This document shows, in pieces, positions 5,724-14,102 of a DNA stretch of 14,694 nt (position 1 is its first letter; every line of letters starts with the position of its first letter). Under the pieces are notes generated by a model, which saw nothing but the letters and a program-made list of their open reading frames with translations, had not been told where the DNA came from and did no database searches. Position numbers and translations under genes: made by a program. Origin of the DNA: Bacillota bacterium (GTDB lineage: Bacteria > Bacillota_A > Clostridia > Lachnospirales > Lachnospiraceae); NCBI GenBank assembly GCA_023443925.1, contig JAEZSL010000360.1, forward strand, positions 1 through 14,694, read 5' to 3'.

Positions 5724-7436
5724 GTGAAAAAGTTTAAAAGTTTATTATCACTATTACTGGTTGCACTTATGCTGCTGTCTTTAACAGCCTGCGGCGGCAA
5801 ATCAAGTACAACCTCAACTCCGGGTGCAGCTGAAGGTACGAAAGATGAAGCTGCCACAACCGGAACCGATGCAGCAACAGGTACGGAAACAACACCTGCA
5901 GCAGGAGGCAAGGTACTTAATGTACAATTTGATGTTGAAGTTGCTTCCATGGACCCTCAGATCGCAACCGATGGTACTTCTTTTGAAGTACAGGCAGCCG
6001 TAACCGAAGGTTTATATTCCATTGATGCTGCCGGCGCACCTATTTTTGCCATGGCAGAAAGTGTGGAAAAAAGCGATGACGGTTTAACTTATACCTTCCA
6101 CTTAAGAGACGCAAACTGGTCCAACGGTACTCCCGTAACGGCAAGTGACTTTATATTTGCCTGGAAAAGACTTGTAGACCCGGCAGTAGCCAGTGAATAC
6201 TCCTTCATTGTTGGTATTGCAGGTATTGAAAATGCCGGAGCAATCATTGCCGGTGAAAAGGGTGTGGATGAACTCGGTGTCAGTGCCCCGGATGATAAGA
6301 CCTTAGTAGTTAAACTGGATGTTCCGGTTCCTTTCTTTGAATCCTTAATGGCATTCCCTTCCTTCCTGCCTGTGAATGAAGCATTCTTTACCGCAGCAGG
6401 AGCCAATTTCGGAACCTCACCGGATACTATTTTAAGCAACGGACCATTTGTCATTACTTCTTATGAACCCGCTGCTACTACCATTACACTGGCAAAAAGC
6501 CCTACATACTGGGATGCAGCCAAGGTTTCCTTAGACGGCATCAAATATCAGGTTATAAAGGATTCCCAGCAGGCAATGTTATCTTATCAGAACGGTGATC
6601 TGGATGTAGCTACCCTTTCCGGTGAACAGGTAGAACAGTTCCAGGCAGACCCTGAATTCCATAATATTATGGCTGGTTACCTGTGGTATATCTCACCCAA
6701 CCAGAAAATCGCAGGACTCGAGAACGTGAATTTAAGAAAAGCCCTTGCTCTTTCTTATGACAAAACAGCAATTGTAAGCAATATCTTAAAAGACGGTTCC
6801 ATCGTAGCGGATTTTGCAGTTCCTACCCTTTTAGCTACCGGACCGGACGGCAAAGATTTCCGTGAAACCACAGGCACTTATCTTTCAACTGATAAAGACA
6901 AAGCTAAGGAGTACTGGGAAACCGCTAAAAAAGAATTAGGTGTCAGCGAATTAAAATACACCATGATTGTAGAAGACACAGAATCTGCAATGAATGTTGC
7001 ACAGTTTATCCAGTCTGAAATACAGACCACCCTTAGCGGAATTACTGTGGAGCTTCAGACAATGCCTAAGAAAAACCGTGTAGAAAGAATGCAGGCCGGT
7101 GACTTTGAACTTGGTCTCACTCGTTGGGGTCCTGACTATGCCGATCCTATGACTTATCTGGATATGTGGACTACAGGCAGCCCGAATAACTATGGCTTCT
7201 GGTCCAACGCAGATTATGATGCCACTATAGAATCAGCCAAGAAGGGTGAATTAGCACTTGACCTTACCGCCAGATGGGAAGCTTTAAAGAAAGCTGAAAC
7301 TACAGTAATGGATGAAGCTGTTATCTTACCGGTATATCAAAAAGGTGATGCCGTTATGATTAAGACCGGTGTGGAAGGTGTTGAATTCCATTCTGTTGGA
7401 ATTAACAGAGTCTATAAAAATACAACCAAAAATTAA
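5724..7436 (+). CDS. oppA: Oligopeptide-binding lipoprotein OppA
   Basis: A 570-residue extracytoplasmic solute-binding protein of the SBP_bac_5 (peptide/nickel) family that captures peptides for the OppBCDF importer. It starts with a lipoprotein signal peptide: KK charges, a hydrophobic core and the lipobox LTAC with Cys23. A Thr/Ala/Gly-rich flexible linker follows (about residues 24-60), then the binding domain. Family-typical stretches include SNGPFVITSYEP, the segment around SPTYWD and NVNLRKALALSYDK. The start is GTG at 5724, chosen because AAGGAGG (5711-5717) is 6 bp upstream and the signal peptide begins there. First gene of the opp operon, preceded by the leader terminator. Peptide specificity cannot be read from the sequence, but the full oppBCDF context makes oligopeptides the best guess. 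Confidence 0.94.
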   Translation: MKKFKSLLSLLLVALMLLSLTACGGKSSTTSTPGAAEGTKDEAATTGTDAATGTETTPAAGGKVLNVQFDVEVASMDPQIATDGTSFEVQAAVTEGLYSIDAAGAPIFAMAESVEKSDDGLTYTFHLRDANWSNGTPVTASDFIFAWKRLVDPAVASEYSFIVGIAGIENAGAIIAGEKGVDELGVSAPDDKTLVVKLDVPVPFFESLMAFPSFLPVNEAFFTAAGANFGTSPDTILSNGPFVITSYEPAATTITLAKSPTYWDAAKVSLDGIKYQVIKDSQQAMLSYQNGDLDVATLSGEQVEQFQADPEFHNIMAGYLWYISPNQKIAGLENVNLRKALALSYDKTAIVSNILKDGSIVADFAVPTLLATGPDGKDFRETTGTYLSTDKDKAKEYWETAKKELGVSELKYTMIVEDTESAMNVAQFIQSEIQTTLSGITVELQTMPKKNRVERMQAGDFELGLTRWGPDYADPMTYLDMWTTGSPNNYGFWSNADYDATIESAKKGELALDLTARWEALKKAETTVMDEAVILPVYQKGDAVMIKTGVEGVEFHSVGINRVYKNTTKN

Positions 7437-7477
7437 TGAAGTGCGGTTTAAATCCGCATAAATCCATATAGAACATC

Positions 7478-7521
7478 GAATGACGCTGTCTAGCGTGTTG
7501 GCACCATTGACAGCGTCATTC
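7478..7521 (+). promoter_or_regulatory. Intercistronic mRNA hairpin between oppA and oppB
   Basis: GAATGACGCTGTC (7478-7490) and GACAGCGTCATTC (7509-7521) form a perfect 13-bp stem with an 18-base loop. No U-tract follows, so it is unlikely to be an efficient terminator. A smaller hairpin, TGCGG/CCGCA, lies just before it (about 7442-7458). Such structures after binding-protein genes are known to protect the upstream message from 3' exonucleases, so OppA is made in excess over the membrane and ATPase subunits. An ATG at 7480 inside the stem is in frame with oppB but has no ribosome binding site. Confidence 0.75.
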
Positions 7522-7545
7522 TTGTATGGTAAGGAGAGTGTTTTT

Positions 7546-8487
7546 GTGAAGAAATATATAATGAAAAGAATCATAATATCTGCCATAACATTGTTGGTTA
7601 TTTTATTAATTCTGTTTCTCATGCTGGAATTAATGCCCGGTTCCCCATTTAATGACGAAAAACTAACGGATGCACAAAGAGCCGTACTTAATGCAAAATA
7701 CGGCCTGGATCAACCCATTGCCATCCGATTTATTCACTATATCAAATCCATGCTTTCCGGCGACTTCGGTGTCTCTTATTCTATTTCCAAAGACACCCCC
7801 ATCACTACTTTACTGGTATCCAGACTCCCCATATCCTTACGCCTCGGCGGACAGGCAATCCTTATCGGTACTGTCATCGGGCTGGTGCTTGGCATTATTG
7901 CAGCTTTAAAGCATAATACCATCTATGATACCATCACTACGGTAATCTCTGTTTTGGGTGTAAGCCTTCCCTCCTATGTATTTGCCATGGCCCTGATTTA
8001 TACCATGGGCTTTCAGTTAAAGTGGTTTCCCCTGCTCTATCAGGAAAGCGCGCCTTTTGAATCCTCCGTCATGCCTACCATCGCATTGTGTATGTTTACT
8101 GTGGCGACGGTGGCCCGTTTTACCAGAACGGAAATGCTTGAGGTATTAGGCTCTGATTATATGCTCCTAGCAGAAAGTAAAGGTATTAACAGTTTCCGCC
8201 TGATCTTCCGCCATGCCCTCAGAAATGCCCTGATCCCTATTATTACCGTGCTGGCCCCTCTGGTAGTTGGTTTAATGACAGGAAGTCTTGTTATCGAAAA
8301 ATTATTTTCCATTCCCGGCATAGGAAGTCTGCTGGTATCTGCCATTCAGTCCAATGACTATAATGTTGTAATTGCTCTTACCTTTATCTACAGCCTTATG
8401 TACATCGGCATCATGTTAATCGTGGATATCCTTTATGGCGTTATTGATCCGAGAATCAGGCTTGCGAAAGGAGCTATGAATGAATAA
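7546..8487 (+). CDS. oppB: Oligopeptide ABC transporter permease OppB
   Basis: A 313-residue inner-membrane permease of the BPD_transp_1 family, one of two that form the peptide channel. It has an N-terminal membrane anchor (about residues 7-28), the conserved LMPGSPF start of the first extracytoplasmic region, the AKYGLDQP motif, about five further membrane helices, and the EAA-type coupling loop around LLAESKG...HALRNALIP (about 204-231) that contacts the ATPases. The start is taken as GTG 7546 because AAGGAG (7531-7536) is properly placed before it; the in-frame ATG 7480 lies within a hairpin with no ribosome site. Its last codons overlap oppC by 8 bp, showing translational coupling. The C-terminus IDPRIRL is typical of the family. 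Confidence 0.94.
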   Translation: MKKYIMKRIIISAITLLVILLILFLMLELMPGSPFNDEKLTDAQRAVLNAKYGLDQPIAIRFIHYIKSMLSGDFGVSYSISKDTPITTLLVSRLPISLRLGGQAILIGTVIGLVLGIIAALKHNTIYDTITTVISVLGVSLPSYVFAMALIYTMGFQLKWFPLLYQESAPFESSVMPTIALCMFTVATVARFTRTEMLEVLGSDYMLLAESKGINSFRLIFRHALRNALIPIITVLAPLVVGLMTGSLVIEKLFSIPGIGSLLVSAIQSNDYNVVIALTFIYSLMYIGIMLIVDILYGVIDPRIRLAKGAMNE

Positions 8488-9535
8488 TACAGAGATGGAA
8501 TTTTTACCGGATGATTTTGAATTAATCGGTTCGGATAAGGTAATACGGCATGATGATACCTTCTCCGGCAAATCTTACTGGCATGATATTATTACAAGAT
8601 TTACCGGAAATAAGGGGGCAATTGTCGGATTAATCTGTATCCTGCTTGTCATTTTTATGGCTGTTATCGGTCCGAAGATCAGCGGTCATACCTATTACTC
8701 CCAGGTTATTACCCATCAGAACCTGGCACCTAGAGTAAAAGGCCTGGAGAAGCTGGGGGTTTTTGACGGCTCCGAAAAGATGCGTACTTCTACGGGTACT
8801 GTTAATCAGAATAAATACATCTCAGAAGATCCGGGAGTTACTACGGGCCTGGAAGATATCTACTACTGGTTTGGCACGGATGTCCTGGGAAGGGATATCT
8901 TTACAAGAACCTGGGAAGGTACACGAATCTCCCTTTATATCGCCCTGGTAGCTGTAATCGTAGACATGTGCTTTGGTATGATCTACGGTCTTGTTTCCGG
9001 TTATTTTGGGGGTAAAGTAGACATGGTAATGCAGCGTTTTGCGGAAATATTAAACGGCATTCCTACCCTGGTTATCGTAACTTTACTGATTCTGGTTTTT
9101 AAACCGGGACTCGTAACTATTACCATTGCCCTGGCACTAACAGGATGGATTGGAATGAGCCGGATTGCAAGGGCTCAGGTATTGAAGCTGAAAGAACAGG
9201 AATTTATACTGGCTTCAAAAACCCTGGGTGCAAGAGATTTCTTTATTATCTTTAAAGAGATCCTGCCTAACATATTCGGCCAGCTCATCGTAATGTCCAT
9301 GTTTTCCATTCCAAATGCCATTTTTACGGAAGCCTTTCTGGCCTTTATCGGATTGGGTGTACCCCAGCCCCTGGCTTCTTTAGGCTCCTTAATCAGCGAT
9401 GCCTTTAAGTCCTTTACAACCCATCCTTATATGATACTGTTCCCGGTTATCGTACTGGCAGTTATTATGTTAAGTTTTAATATGGTAGCAGACGGTCTCA
9501 GGGATGCCTTTGATCCGAAAATGAAAGAAATGTAG
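8480..9535 (+). CDS. oppC: Oligopeptide ABC transporter permease OppC
   Basis: A 351-residue second channel subunit. It has an N-terminal OppC_N region with a first membrane helix (about residues 47-67), a long extracytoplasmic segment (about 68-135) ending in the conserved FGTDVLGRDIFTR, then the BPD_transp_1 core with about five helices. The EAA loop is around LASKTLGARDFFIIFKEILP (about 243-262), and the C-terminus GLRDAFDPK is typical. The ATG at 8480 overlaps the end of oppB by 8 bp and follows AAAGGAG (8467-8473) at 6 bp. The long loop before FGTDVLGRD is as expected for OppC of Firmicutes and longer than in DppC, supporting an oligopeptide rather than dipeptide or nickel role. Confidence 0.94.
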   Translation: MNNTEMEFLPDDFELIGSDKVIRHDDTFSGKSYWHDIITRFTGNKGAIVGLICILLVIFMAVIGPKISGHTYYSQVITHQNLAPRVKGLEKLGVFDGSEKMRTSTGTVNQNKYISEDPGVTTGLEDIYYWFGTDVLGRDIFTRTWEGTRISLYIALVAVIVDMCFGMIYGLVSGYFGGKVDMVMQRFAEILNGIPTLVIVTLLILVFKPGLVTITIALALTGWIGMSRIARAQVLKLKEQEFILASKTLGARDFFIIFKEILPNIFGQLIVMSMFSIPNAIFTEAFLAFIGLGVPQPLASLGSLISDAFKSFTTHPYMILFPVIVLAVIMLSFNMVADGLRDAFDPKMKEM

Positions 9536-9544
9536 GAGGTATTT

Positions 9545-10612
9545 ATGGAAAAAAAGAAAATTCTGTCCATCAAGGATTTATCCATCTCTTTTAAAACCTC
9601 CGCAGGTGAGGTCAATGTAATCCGCGGCATGAACCTGTCGCTGTATAAAGGAGAGACGGTTGCTATCGTAGGCGAAAGCGGAAGCGGTAAATCCGTAACG
9701 GTTAAGGCAATTATGGGAATCTTAAGCGGTAATGGAAAAATAAACTCAGGTTCCATCCGTTTTACTTATAACAACGGCGAAGAAGAAGTAGAGGAAGACA
9801 TCATTAAACTGTCCAAAAAGGAAATCCGCAAACGGATCAACGGAAAAAGAATCGCTATGGTTTTCCAGGATCCAATGACTTCCTTGAATCCAACTATGAC
9901 CATCGGTGCGCAGATCATGGAAGGTATGATCTACCATTATAAGACGAACAAAAAGGAAGCTTACCAAAAGGCAGTCAGCCTGCTGGAACTGGTTGGAATC
10001 ACCGATGCACAAAAACGCATGAAGAATTATCCTCACCAGCTCTCCGGCGGTATGCGGCAGAGAGTTGTTATAGCCATCGCTCTTGCCTGCGATCCGGAAC
10101 TTTTAATCTGCGATGAGCCTACTACTGCTTTGGATGTTACCATACAGTCAAAGATACTGGAATTAATAAAAGATATACAGAAAAAGACCGGTATTTCTGT
10201 TATATATATAACCCACGACCTGGGCGTAGTTGCCAAGGTAGCCGATTATGTGGCGGTTATGTATGCCGGAAAAATCGTGGAAAAGGGAACTACGGATGAG
10301 ATTTTTTATGAACCGAAGCATCCTTATACCTGGGGTCTTTTATCTGCCATGCCGGATTTAAATACCGATGATGATAAACTTTATACGATTCCGGGAAGTC
10401 CGCCTAACCTGCTTCATCAGGTAGAAGGAGATTCCTTCGCACCCAGGAATATCTTTGCTATGAACATTGATTTAAGAAAAGAACCTCCTATGTTCCAGAT
10501 AACGGAAACGCATTATGCCGCTACCTGGCTGCTGCATGAAAAGGCACCGAAGGTTGAGATGCCGGAAGAACTTATGAACCGGATTAACAGCATGTTAAAG
10601 GAGGTGAATTAA
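9545..10612 (+). CDS. oppD: Oligopeptide ABC transporter ATPase OppD
   Basis: A 355-residue cytoplasmic ATPase that powers peptide import as a heterodimer with OppF. Walker A GESGSGKS (43-50), a Q-loop in VFQDPMTSLNP, ABC signature LSGGM (166-170), Walker B ending in D190-E191, and the switch His224 in ITHDLG are all present. The C-terminal oligopeptide/dipeptide transporter extension (YTIPGSPPNL, THYAATWLLH) is complete. The cysteines that bind a [4Fe-4S] cluster in some DppD/OppD relatives are absent at the corresponding SFAPRN site. The ribosome site GGAGG (9535-9539) overlaps the oppC stop, 5 bp before ATG, and the stop is 1 bp before oppF. Confidence 0.95.
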   Translation: MEKKKILSIKDLSISFKTSAGEVNVIRGMNLSLYKGETVAIVGESGSGKSVTVKAIMGILSGNGKINSGSIRFTYNNGEEEVEEDIIKLSKKEIRKRINGKRIAMVFQDPMTSLNPTMTIGAQIMEGMIYHYKTNKKEAYQKAVSLLELVGITDAQKRMKNYPHQLSGGMRQRVVIAIALACDPELLICDEPTTALDVTIQSKILELIKDIQKKTGISVIYITHDLGVVAKVADYVAVMYAGKIVEKGTTDEIFYEPKHPYTWGLLSAMPDLNTDDDKLYTIPGSPPNLLHQVEGDSFAPRNIFAMNIDLRKEPPMFQITETHYAATWLLHEKAPKVEMPEELMNRINSMLKEVN

Positions 10613-10613
10613 T

Positions 10614-11540
10614 ATGGGAAACCAGACACCTTTATTAACTGTAAAGGATTTAAAACAGCATTTCAGGATAAATCGTAAATTTACTGTAAGAGCCGTGGAC
10701 GGAGTTAGTTTTGAAATATTCCCGGGTGAAACCTATGGACTTGTAGGTGAGTCCGGCAGCGGAAAGTCTACGATCGGCCGCTCCATTATCCGTCTCTACA
10801 AACCAACCTCCGGAGAGGTGGTTTTCAACGGGATTACCATATCCGGACAGCTTTCCGGGAAAGATACAAGGCATTTGCGTACCAAAATGCAGATGATTTT
10901 CCAGGATCCTATGGCATGTTTAAATCCCAGGAAAAAAGTTCTGGATATCATTGCTCAGGGTCTGGATATTCATCATTTATACAAGTCACAGGAAGAGAGA
11001 AAAGAAAAGGTATTCCAGATTTTGGATATGGTGGGATTGTCTCAAGAGCATGCAGACCGTTATCCCCATCAGTTTTCCGGCGGTCAGAGGCAGCGTATCG
11101 GTATAGCCAGGGCATTGATCATGAATCCTGACCTGATTATCGCTGATGAGGCTATCAGCGCCCTGGATGTTTCCATACAGGCTCAGGTAGTTAATCTGAT
11201 GAAAGATATCCAGAAAAAAACCAATACGGCTTATCTGTTTATCGCCCATGACCTTTCCATGGTAAAGTATATATCCGACCGCATCGGTGTACTTCATTTG
11301 GGGCATATGGTGGAAACCGGAACAAAAGATGAAATCTTCTCAAATCCGGTTCACCCTTATACGAAATCCCTGTTATCGGCCATACCTCAGGCTAATCCTA
11401 TTGTGGAAAAGAAAAGGGTCGCTCTTACCTATGACTATTCAACCAGCGGCATTGATTATACCAAGGGTGTAAAGCAGCATGTTGAAGGCAGTCATTATGT
11501 GCTGGCTACCGATGAGGAATTAAAGAACTGGACAAAATAA
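10614..11540 (+). CDS. oppF: Oligopeptide ABC transporter ATPase OppF
   Basis: A 308-residue second ATPase of the importer. Walker A GESGSGKS (45-52), a Q-loop in IFQDPMACLNP, signature FSGGQ (154-158), Walker B with D178-E179 (ADEAISALD, with Ala where OppD has Pro) and switch His212 in AHDLS are intact. The C-terminal extension is shorter than in OppD and ends in an acidic/aromatic tail, usual for OppF. The ribosome site AAGGAGGTG (10599-10607) lies within the end of oppD. The gene is last in the operon and is followed by the intrinsic terminator 31 bp later. Confidence 0.95.
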   Translation: MGNQTPLLTVKDLKQHFRINRKFTVRAVDGVSFEIFPGETYGLVGESGSGKSTIGRSIIRLYKPTSGEVVFNGITISGQLSGKDTRHLRTKMQMIFQDPMACLNPRKKVLDIIAQGLDIHHLYKSQEERKEKVFQILDMVGLSQEHADRYPHQFSGGQRQRIGIARALIMNPDLIIADEAISALDVSIQAQVVNLMKDIQKKTNTAYLFIAHDLSMVKYISDRIGVLHLGHMVETGTKDEIFSNPVHPYTKSLLSAIPQANPIVEKKRVALTYDYSTSGIDYTKGVKQHVEGSHYVLATDEELKNWTK

Positions 11541-11570
11541 ATTCAAACTTCATATAAAGATTACTTAGAA

Positions 11571-11626
11571 AACAGGGTATCCCCAAAAGTTATACCGCAG
11601 CTTTGGGATACCCTGTTTTTATTTTT
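11571..11626. terminator. Bidirectional intrinsic terminator between oppF and the GDPD gene
   Basis: AACAGGGTATCCC (11571-11583) pairs perfectly with GGGATACCCTGTT (11605-11617). On the + strand it runs into TTTTT-A-TTTTT (11616-11626), a strong terminator for opp. On the - strand the same stem is followed by TTTTC, giving a weaker but plausible terminator for the convergent gene, whose stop codon is at 11658. Confidence 0.9.
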
Positions 11627-11657
11627 CGTTAGTTATATTTGCATCCTAGAAAGTACT

Positions 11658-13712
11658 CTATCCCATCACTATTTTGATTAGTGTTATTAAAAACCGGCTG
11701 GATTCTTCCTCATATAGGATTCCTTTTGCATAGGAGGGATCATCGGTTATTACATTATCTACCCCTACCAGTTTCATCCGTTCCAACTCTCTCCTGGCAT
11801 TTACCGTCCATACATGAATTTCCTTTCCTGCCTTGTGGACTTCACTGCTTACGGTTTTGGTAACCAGATTGGACCTTACACTGAAGAAATCGATACTGTC
11901 ATTGTAAAAATATCCCCGGTATATCTGATAGGTAATATAACCGGTACGTATATCCGGATTAATCTGTTTAATATTCTCCAGGACCGCCAGGCTGGTGGAA
12001 CTGATAACACACTGCCACTGCATCTCGTACTCTTCAATAAGGGCGGCAACTTTTTCCTCCAGATCTTCCCCTTCATTCCGGTACTTAAGATCAAGATTTA
12101 AATTAACTTTACCCTTACATAGCTCAAAGACCTCTCTGAGGGTCGGAATTTTCGTGCCGGTATAGGCTTTATCTTTCCAGCTTCCGGCATCCAGTCTGGA
12201 TACCTCTTCATACGTGAGCTGCCAGATTTTTTTATTTAACCCTGTAGTTCGTTTTAAGCTGTCATCATGCAGCAATACAAGTTCGCCGTCTTTCGTCATC
12301 CTGACGTCAATCTCTACATAATCGGCTTGTTCTTCTATGGCCTTTTCTATGGCCGGCAGGGTATTCTCCGGAACCCCCGCTGAAAATCCCCGATGGGAAG
12401 TGACACGAATCAGATCAAGATTCATATTATCCAGAGGCGAGCCGTTTCTGATAATATCATAGAAAGAATAAAAAATCACAGCGCTTAATAGAATTGCCAG
12501 AATCCTAACAACGGTTTTATAAGCCCCAACATGAATTATGATATTGTCAACGGTGTCCTCCTCCTCTGCATCTACCTGTATTTCCATCTTATACTGGCAG
12601 AACAGATGTGTATATAGAGCAAAATTTGCCATAGTATTAATTGCAAATAAACCAGTGAACAAATATCCGTTCATTTTATCATTAATGGAAAGAAAAGTGG
12701 CAATAGCCAGGTTTTTATCCGGAATCCCTGCAATAAAGAATGCGGTGACAATTACAATTATAAGATAGATCAGCAGATCAAACAGCCCAATTCCCATATT
12801 CCAAACAAGAAAATACAAGATGGTACGAAGTGACCGTTTTCTTTTTGCTTTTGCTGTTTCGTTAATAATCTCGTTTTTTTCATTAATAATCTCGTTATTT
12901 TCATTTATAATCTTATTTTTTTCATTTATAGTCTCGTTTTTTTCATTTATAATTTCGAAATCATACTTATTTTTAAACTTATTTGCAACTTCCTTATGAC
13001 CGTCATTATCATTTTCGTTACTAGTTTCACTTTTAACTGTACTTTTATCCTTTTTCGAAATCTCCTTTTTATGAACTTTGCCTTCAATTAAGGAATATAA
13101 AAATCCGAATAATCTCCATACCATCACCCATAAGAGAAAAAGAACCGCCACGGCCAGGACGGGGGTGATAATAGCTTTATACTTCAGGCTTTCGGTTATA
13201 AAGGAGAGCATTCTGACCCGTTTGACCATAAATACAAAAAGAGGCAGATTGGATAACGCAATTACCAGCCATATCATAGGTATCAGGACAAAATTCCTGC
13301 GCCAGAAAATCAAAAGCAGTCTTTTCAGGGATAAAAGGAACACCTGAAAAAGACGGACCTTTCCACCGGATTCAATCCGGATAAAAAATGTGGTAAGGAA
13401 ACAAGCTTCCAGTAATAAAAATATACTGAGAACCATGAGTAATAAGGCTATTAACAGCAAAACAAGGGGATTGATCAGAAAAAATCCAATATTATTTAAC
13501 GTCACATAGCTGTATCCGGTTATGGATAGAGCCATCCGGTACAGGTGGGAGAGAAAAGGCGTTAACACCAGCACATATATGCCGATTAGAATCCCCTGTC
13601 CGGCAAATAGGGAGATACTATGCTGGAATAACAGCCTGGCCGAATTTGTAAAGACTTTCTTTCTATTTTTCAGGTTTTCCCTGCTAATTCTCTTTCCTTT
13701 TAAATGCAGCAT
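11658..13712 (-). CDS. Membrane-anchored glycerophosphodiester phosphodiesterase
   Basis: A 684-residue protein joining an N-terminal multi-helix membrane domain (GPDPase_memb type) to a C-terminal glycerophosphoryl diester phosphodiesterase domain. The enzyme family hydrolyses glycerophosphodiesters to glycerol-3-phosphate and an alcohol, in membrane lipid or teichoic acid turnover. About four helices lie within residues 30-212 and three or more within 300-422. Between them is a Lys/Asn/Glu-rich linker (about 213-298) that contains five 7-residue repeats. The catalytic domain (about 435-665) shows SHRG (His440, Arg441), PENT, VEID (Glu467, Asp469) and HDD (His482), matching the family active site. 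The start ATG at 13712 has AAGGAAAGGA upstream. The gene is convergent to opp and shares its terminator. Exact substrate is unknown. Confidence 0.93.
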   Translation of the reverse strand: MLHLKGKRISRENLKNRKKVFTNSARLLFQHSISLFAGQGILIGIYVLVLTPFLSHLYRMALSITGYSYVTLNNIGFFLINPLVLLLIALLLMVLSIFLLLEACFLTTFFIRIESGGKVRLFQVFLLSLKRLLLIFWRRNFVLIPMIWLVIALSNLPLFVFMVKRVRMLSFITESLKYKAIITPVLAVAVLFLLWVMVWRLFGFLYSLIEGKVHKKEISKKDKSTVKSETSNENDNDGHKEVANKFKNKYDFEIINEKNETINEKNKIINENNEIINEKNEIINETAKAKRKRSLRTILYFLVWNMGIGLFDLLIYLIIVIVTAFFIAGIPDKNLAIATFLSINDKMNGYLFTGLFAINTMANFALYTHLFCQYKMEIQVDAEEEDTVDNIIIHVGAYKTVVRILAILLSAVIFYSFYDIIRNGSPLDNMNLDLIRVTSHRGFSAGVPENTLPAIEKAIEEQADYVEIDVRMTKDGELVLLHDDSLKRTTGLNKKIWQLTYEEVSRLDAGSWKDKAYTGTKIPTLREVFELCKGKVNLNLDLKYRNEGEDLEEKVAALIEEYEMQWQCVISSTSLAVLENIKQINPDIRTGYITYQIYRGYFYNDSIDFFSVRSNLVTKTVSSEVHKAGKEIHVWTVNARRELERMKLVGVDNVITDDPSYAKGILYEEESSRFLITLIKIVMG
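12859..12957 (-). repeat. 21-bp tandem repeat coding for heptads in the GDPD linker
   Basis: Four full 21-bp units (from 12859, 12880, 12901 and 12922) and a partial fifth (12943-12957) lie in frame inside the phosphodiesterase gene. They code for variants of EIINEKN: EIINEKN, ETINEKN, KIINENN, EIINEKN and a last unit EIINETA (residues about 250-285). The unit length equals seven codons, so copy-number changes would keep the frame. The segment is a polar, charged linker between two membrane blocks. Confidence 0.85.
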
Positions 13713-13733
13713 AATCCAAGTCCTTTCCTTATT

Positions 13734-13762
13734 ATTCTAATACTTTTATGGACCTAATTCAA
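13734..13762 (-). promoter_or_regulatory. Possible promoter of the GDPD gene
   Basis: On the minus strand, TTGAAT (13762-13757) and TAGAAT (13739-13734) are separated by 17 bp, with 4/6 and 5/6 matches to consensus. The start would be near 13727, leaving a very short leader that begins at the ribosome site. The short leader makes this only a moderate candidate. Confidence 0.35.
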
Positions 13763-13796
13763 TCCTTATCTGAAGGTACCCACTGTAAATTTACAA

Positions 13797-13925
13797 GAAA
13801 AAATCTGGCAAGACATCCTTTAACGCCGATACGCTGTCATGACAGTGACATCTTCCAAAGGATTTACCTTTTGCGCGTTCATGTGCATCTCCCGAAGAGT
13901 TTTCGTCTCATAGAACGAAACTTCC
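13797..13925 (-). other. Hairpin-rich stretch in the 390-bp gap upstream of the GDPD gene
   Basis: The gap 13713-14102 has no gene I can support. On the minus strand this part contains, in order: AGTTTCGT with ACGAAAACT (one bulge); CTC-TTCGG-GAG; AAAGG-TAAAT-CCTTT; and CTGTCATGACAG, a perfect 12-base palindrome. It ends in a run of six T on the minus strand (13803-13798) after a weak GGC/GCC-based stem. This could be a structured leader RNA ahead of the GDPD gene, but it matches no riboswitch I recognise, and chance hairpins cannot be excluded. The rest of the gap (13930-14102) is AT-rich with one imperfect hairpin (AGCTAA/TTAGCT, about 14041-14073). Confidence 0.25.
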
Positions 13926-14102
13926 TATGGGATAAAGAAATTCTCTATAATACATTGGCAAATTTCCGGTGGATTAATTAAACGCCTATGCCTGGGTAAT
14001 CTTCACTCATTTAATTTGGAAAGTAACTTAAGTTTCTGACAGCTAATGCAGCTTGAATTACAGTTGTTAGCTATTTGCTATTATTTTATTCTTTCAACCG
14101 GG

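Noticed and set aside
7480..7545. N-terminal extension of oppB from ATG 7480
   Set aside because: The ATG lies inside a perfect hairpin with no Shine-Dalgarno; GTG 7546 has AAGGAG at the right distance and starts right before the membrane anchor.
10613..11540. OppF Walker B ADEA (Ala for Pro) as an inactive ATPase
   Set aside because: The catalytic Glu179 and the switch His212 are present and Ala/Pro variation after the Glu is common in OppF-type ATPases.
13748..13981. Plus-strand open frame of 77 codons in the gap after the GDPD gene
   Set aside because: No ribosome binding site or promoter, unnatural composition, and it lies antisense to the hairpin-rich leader region.
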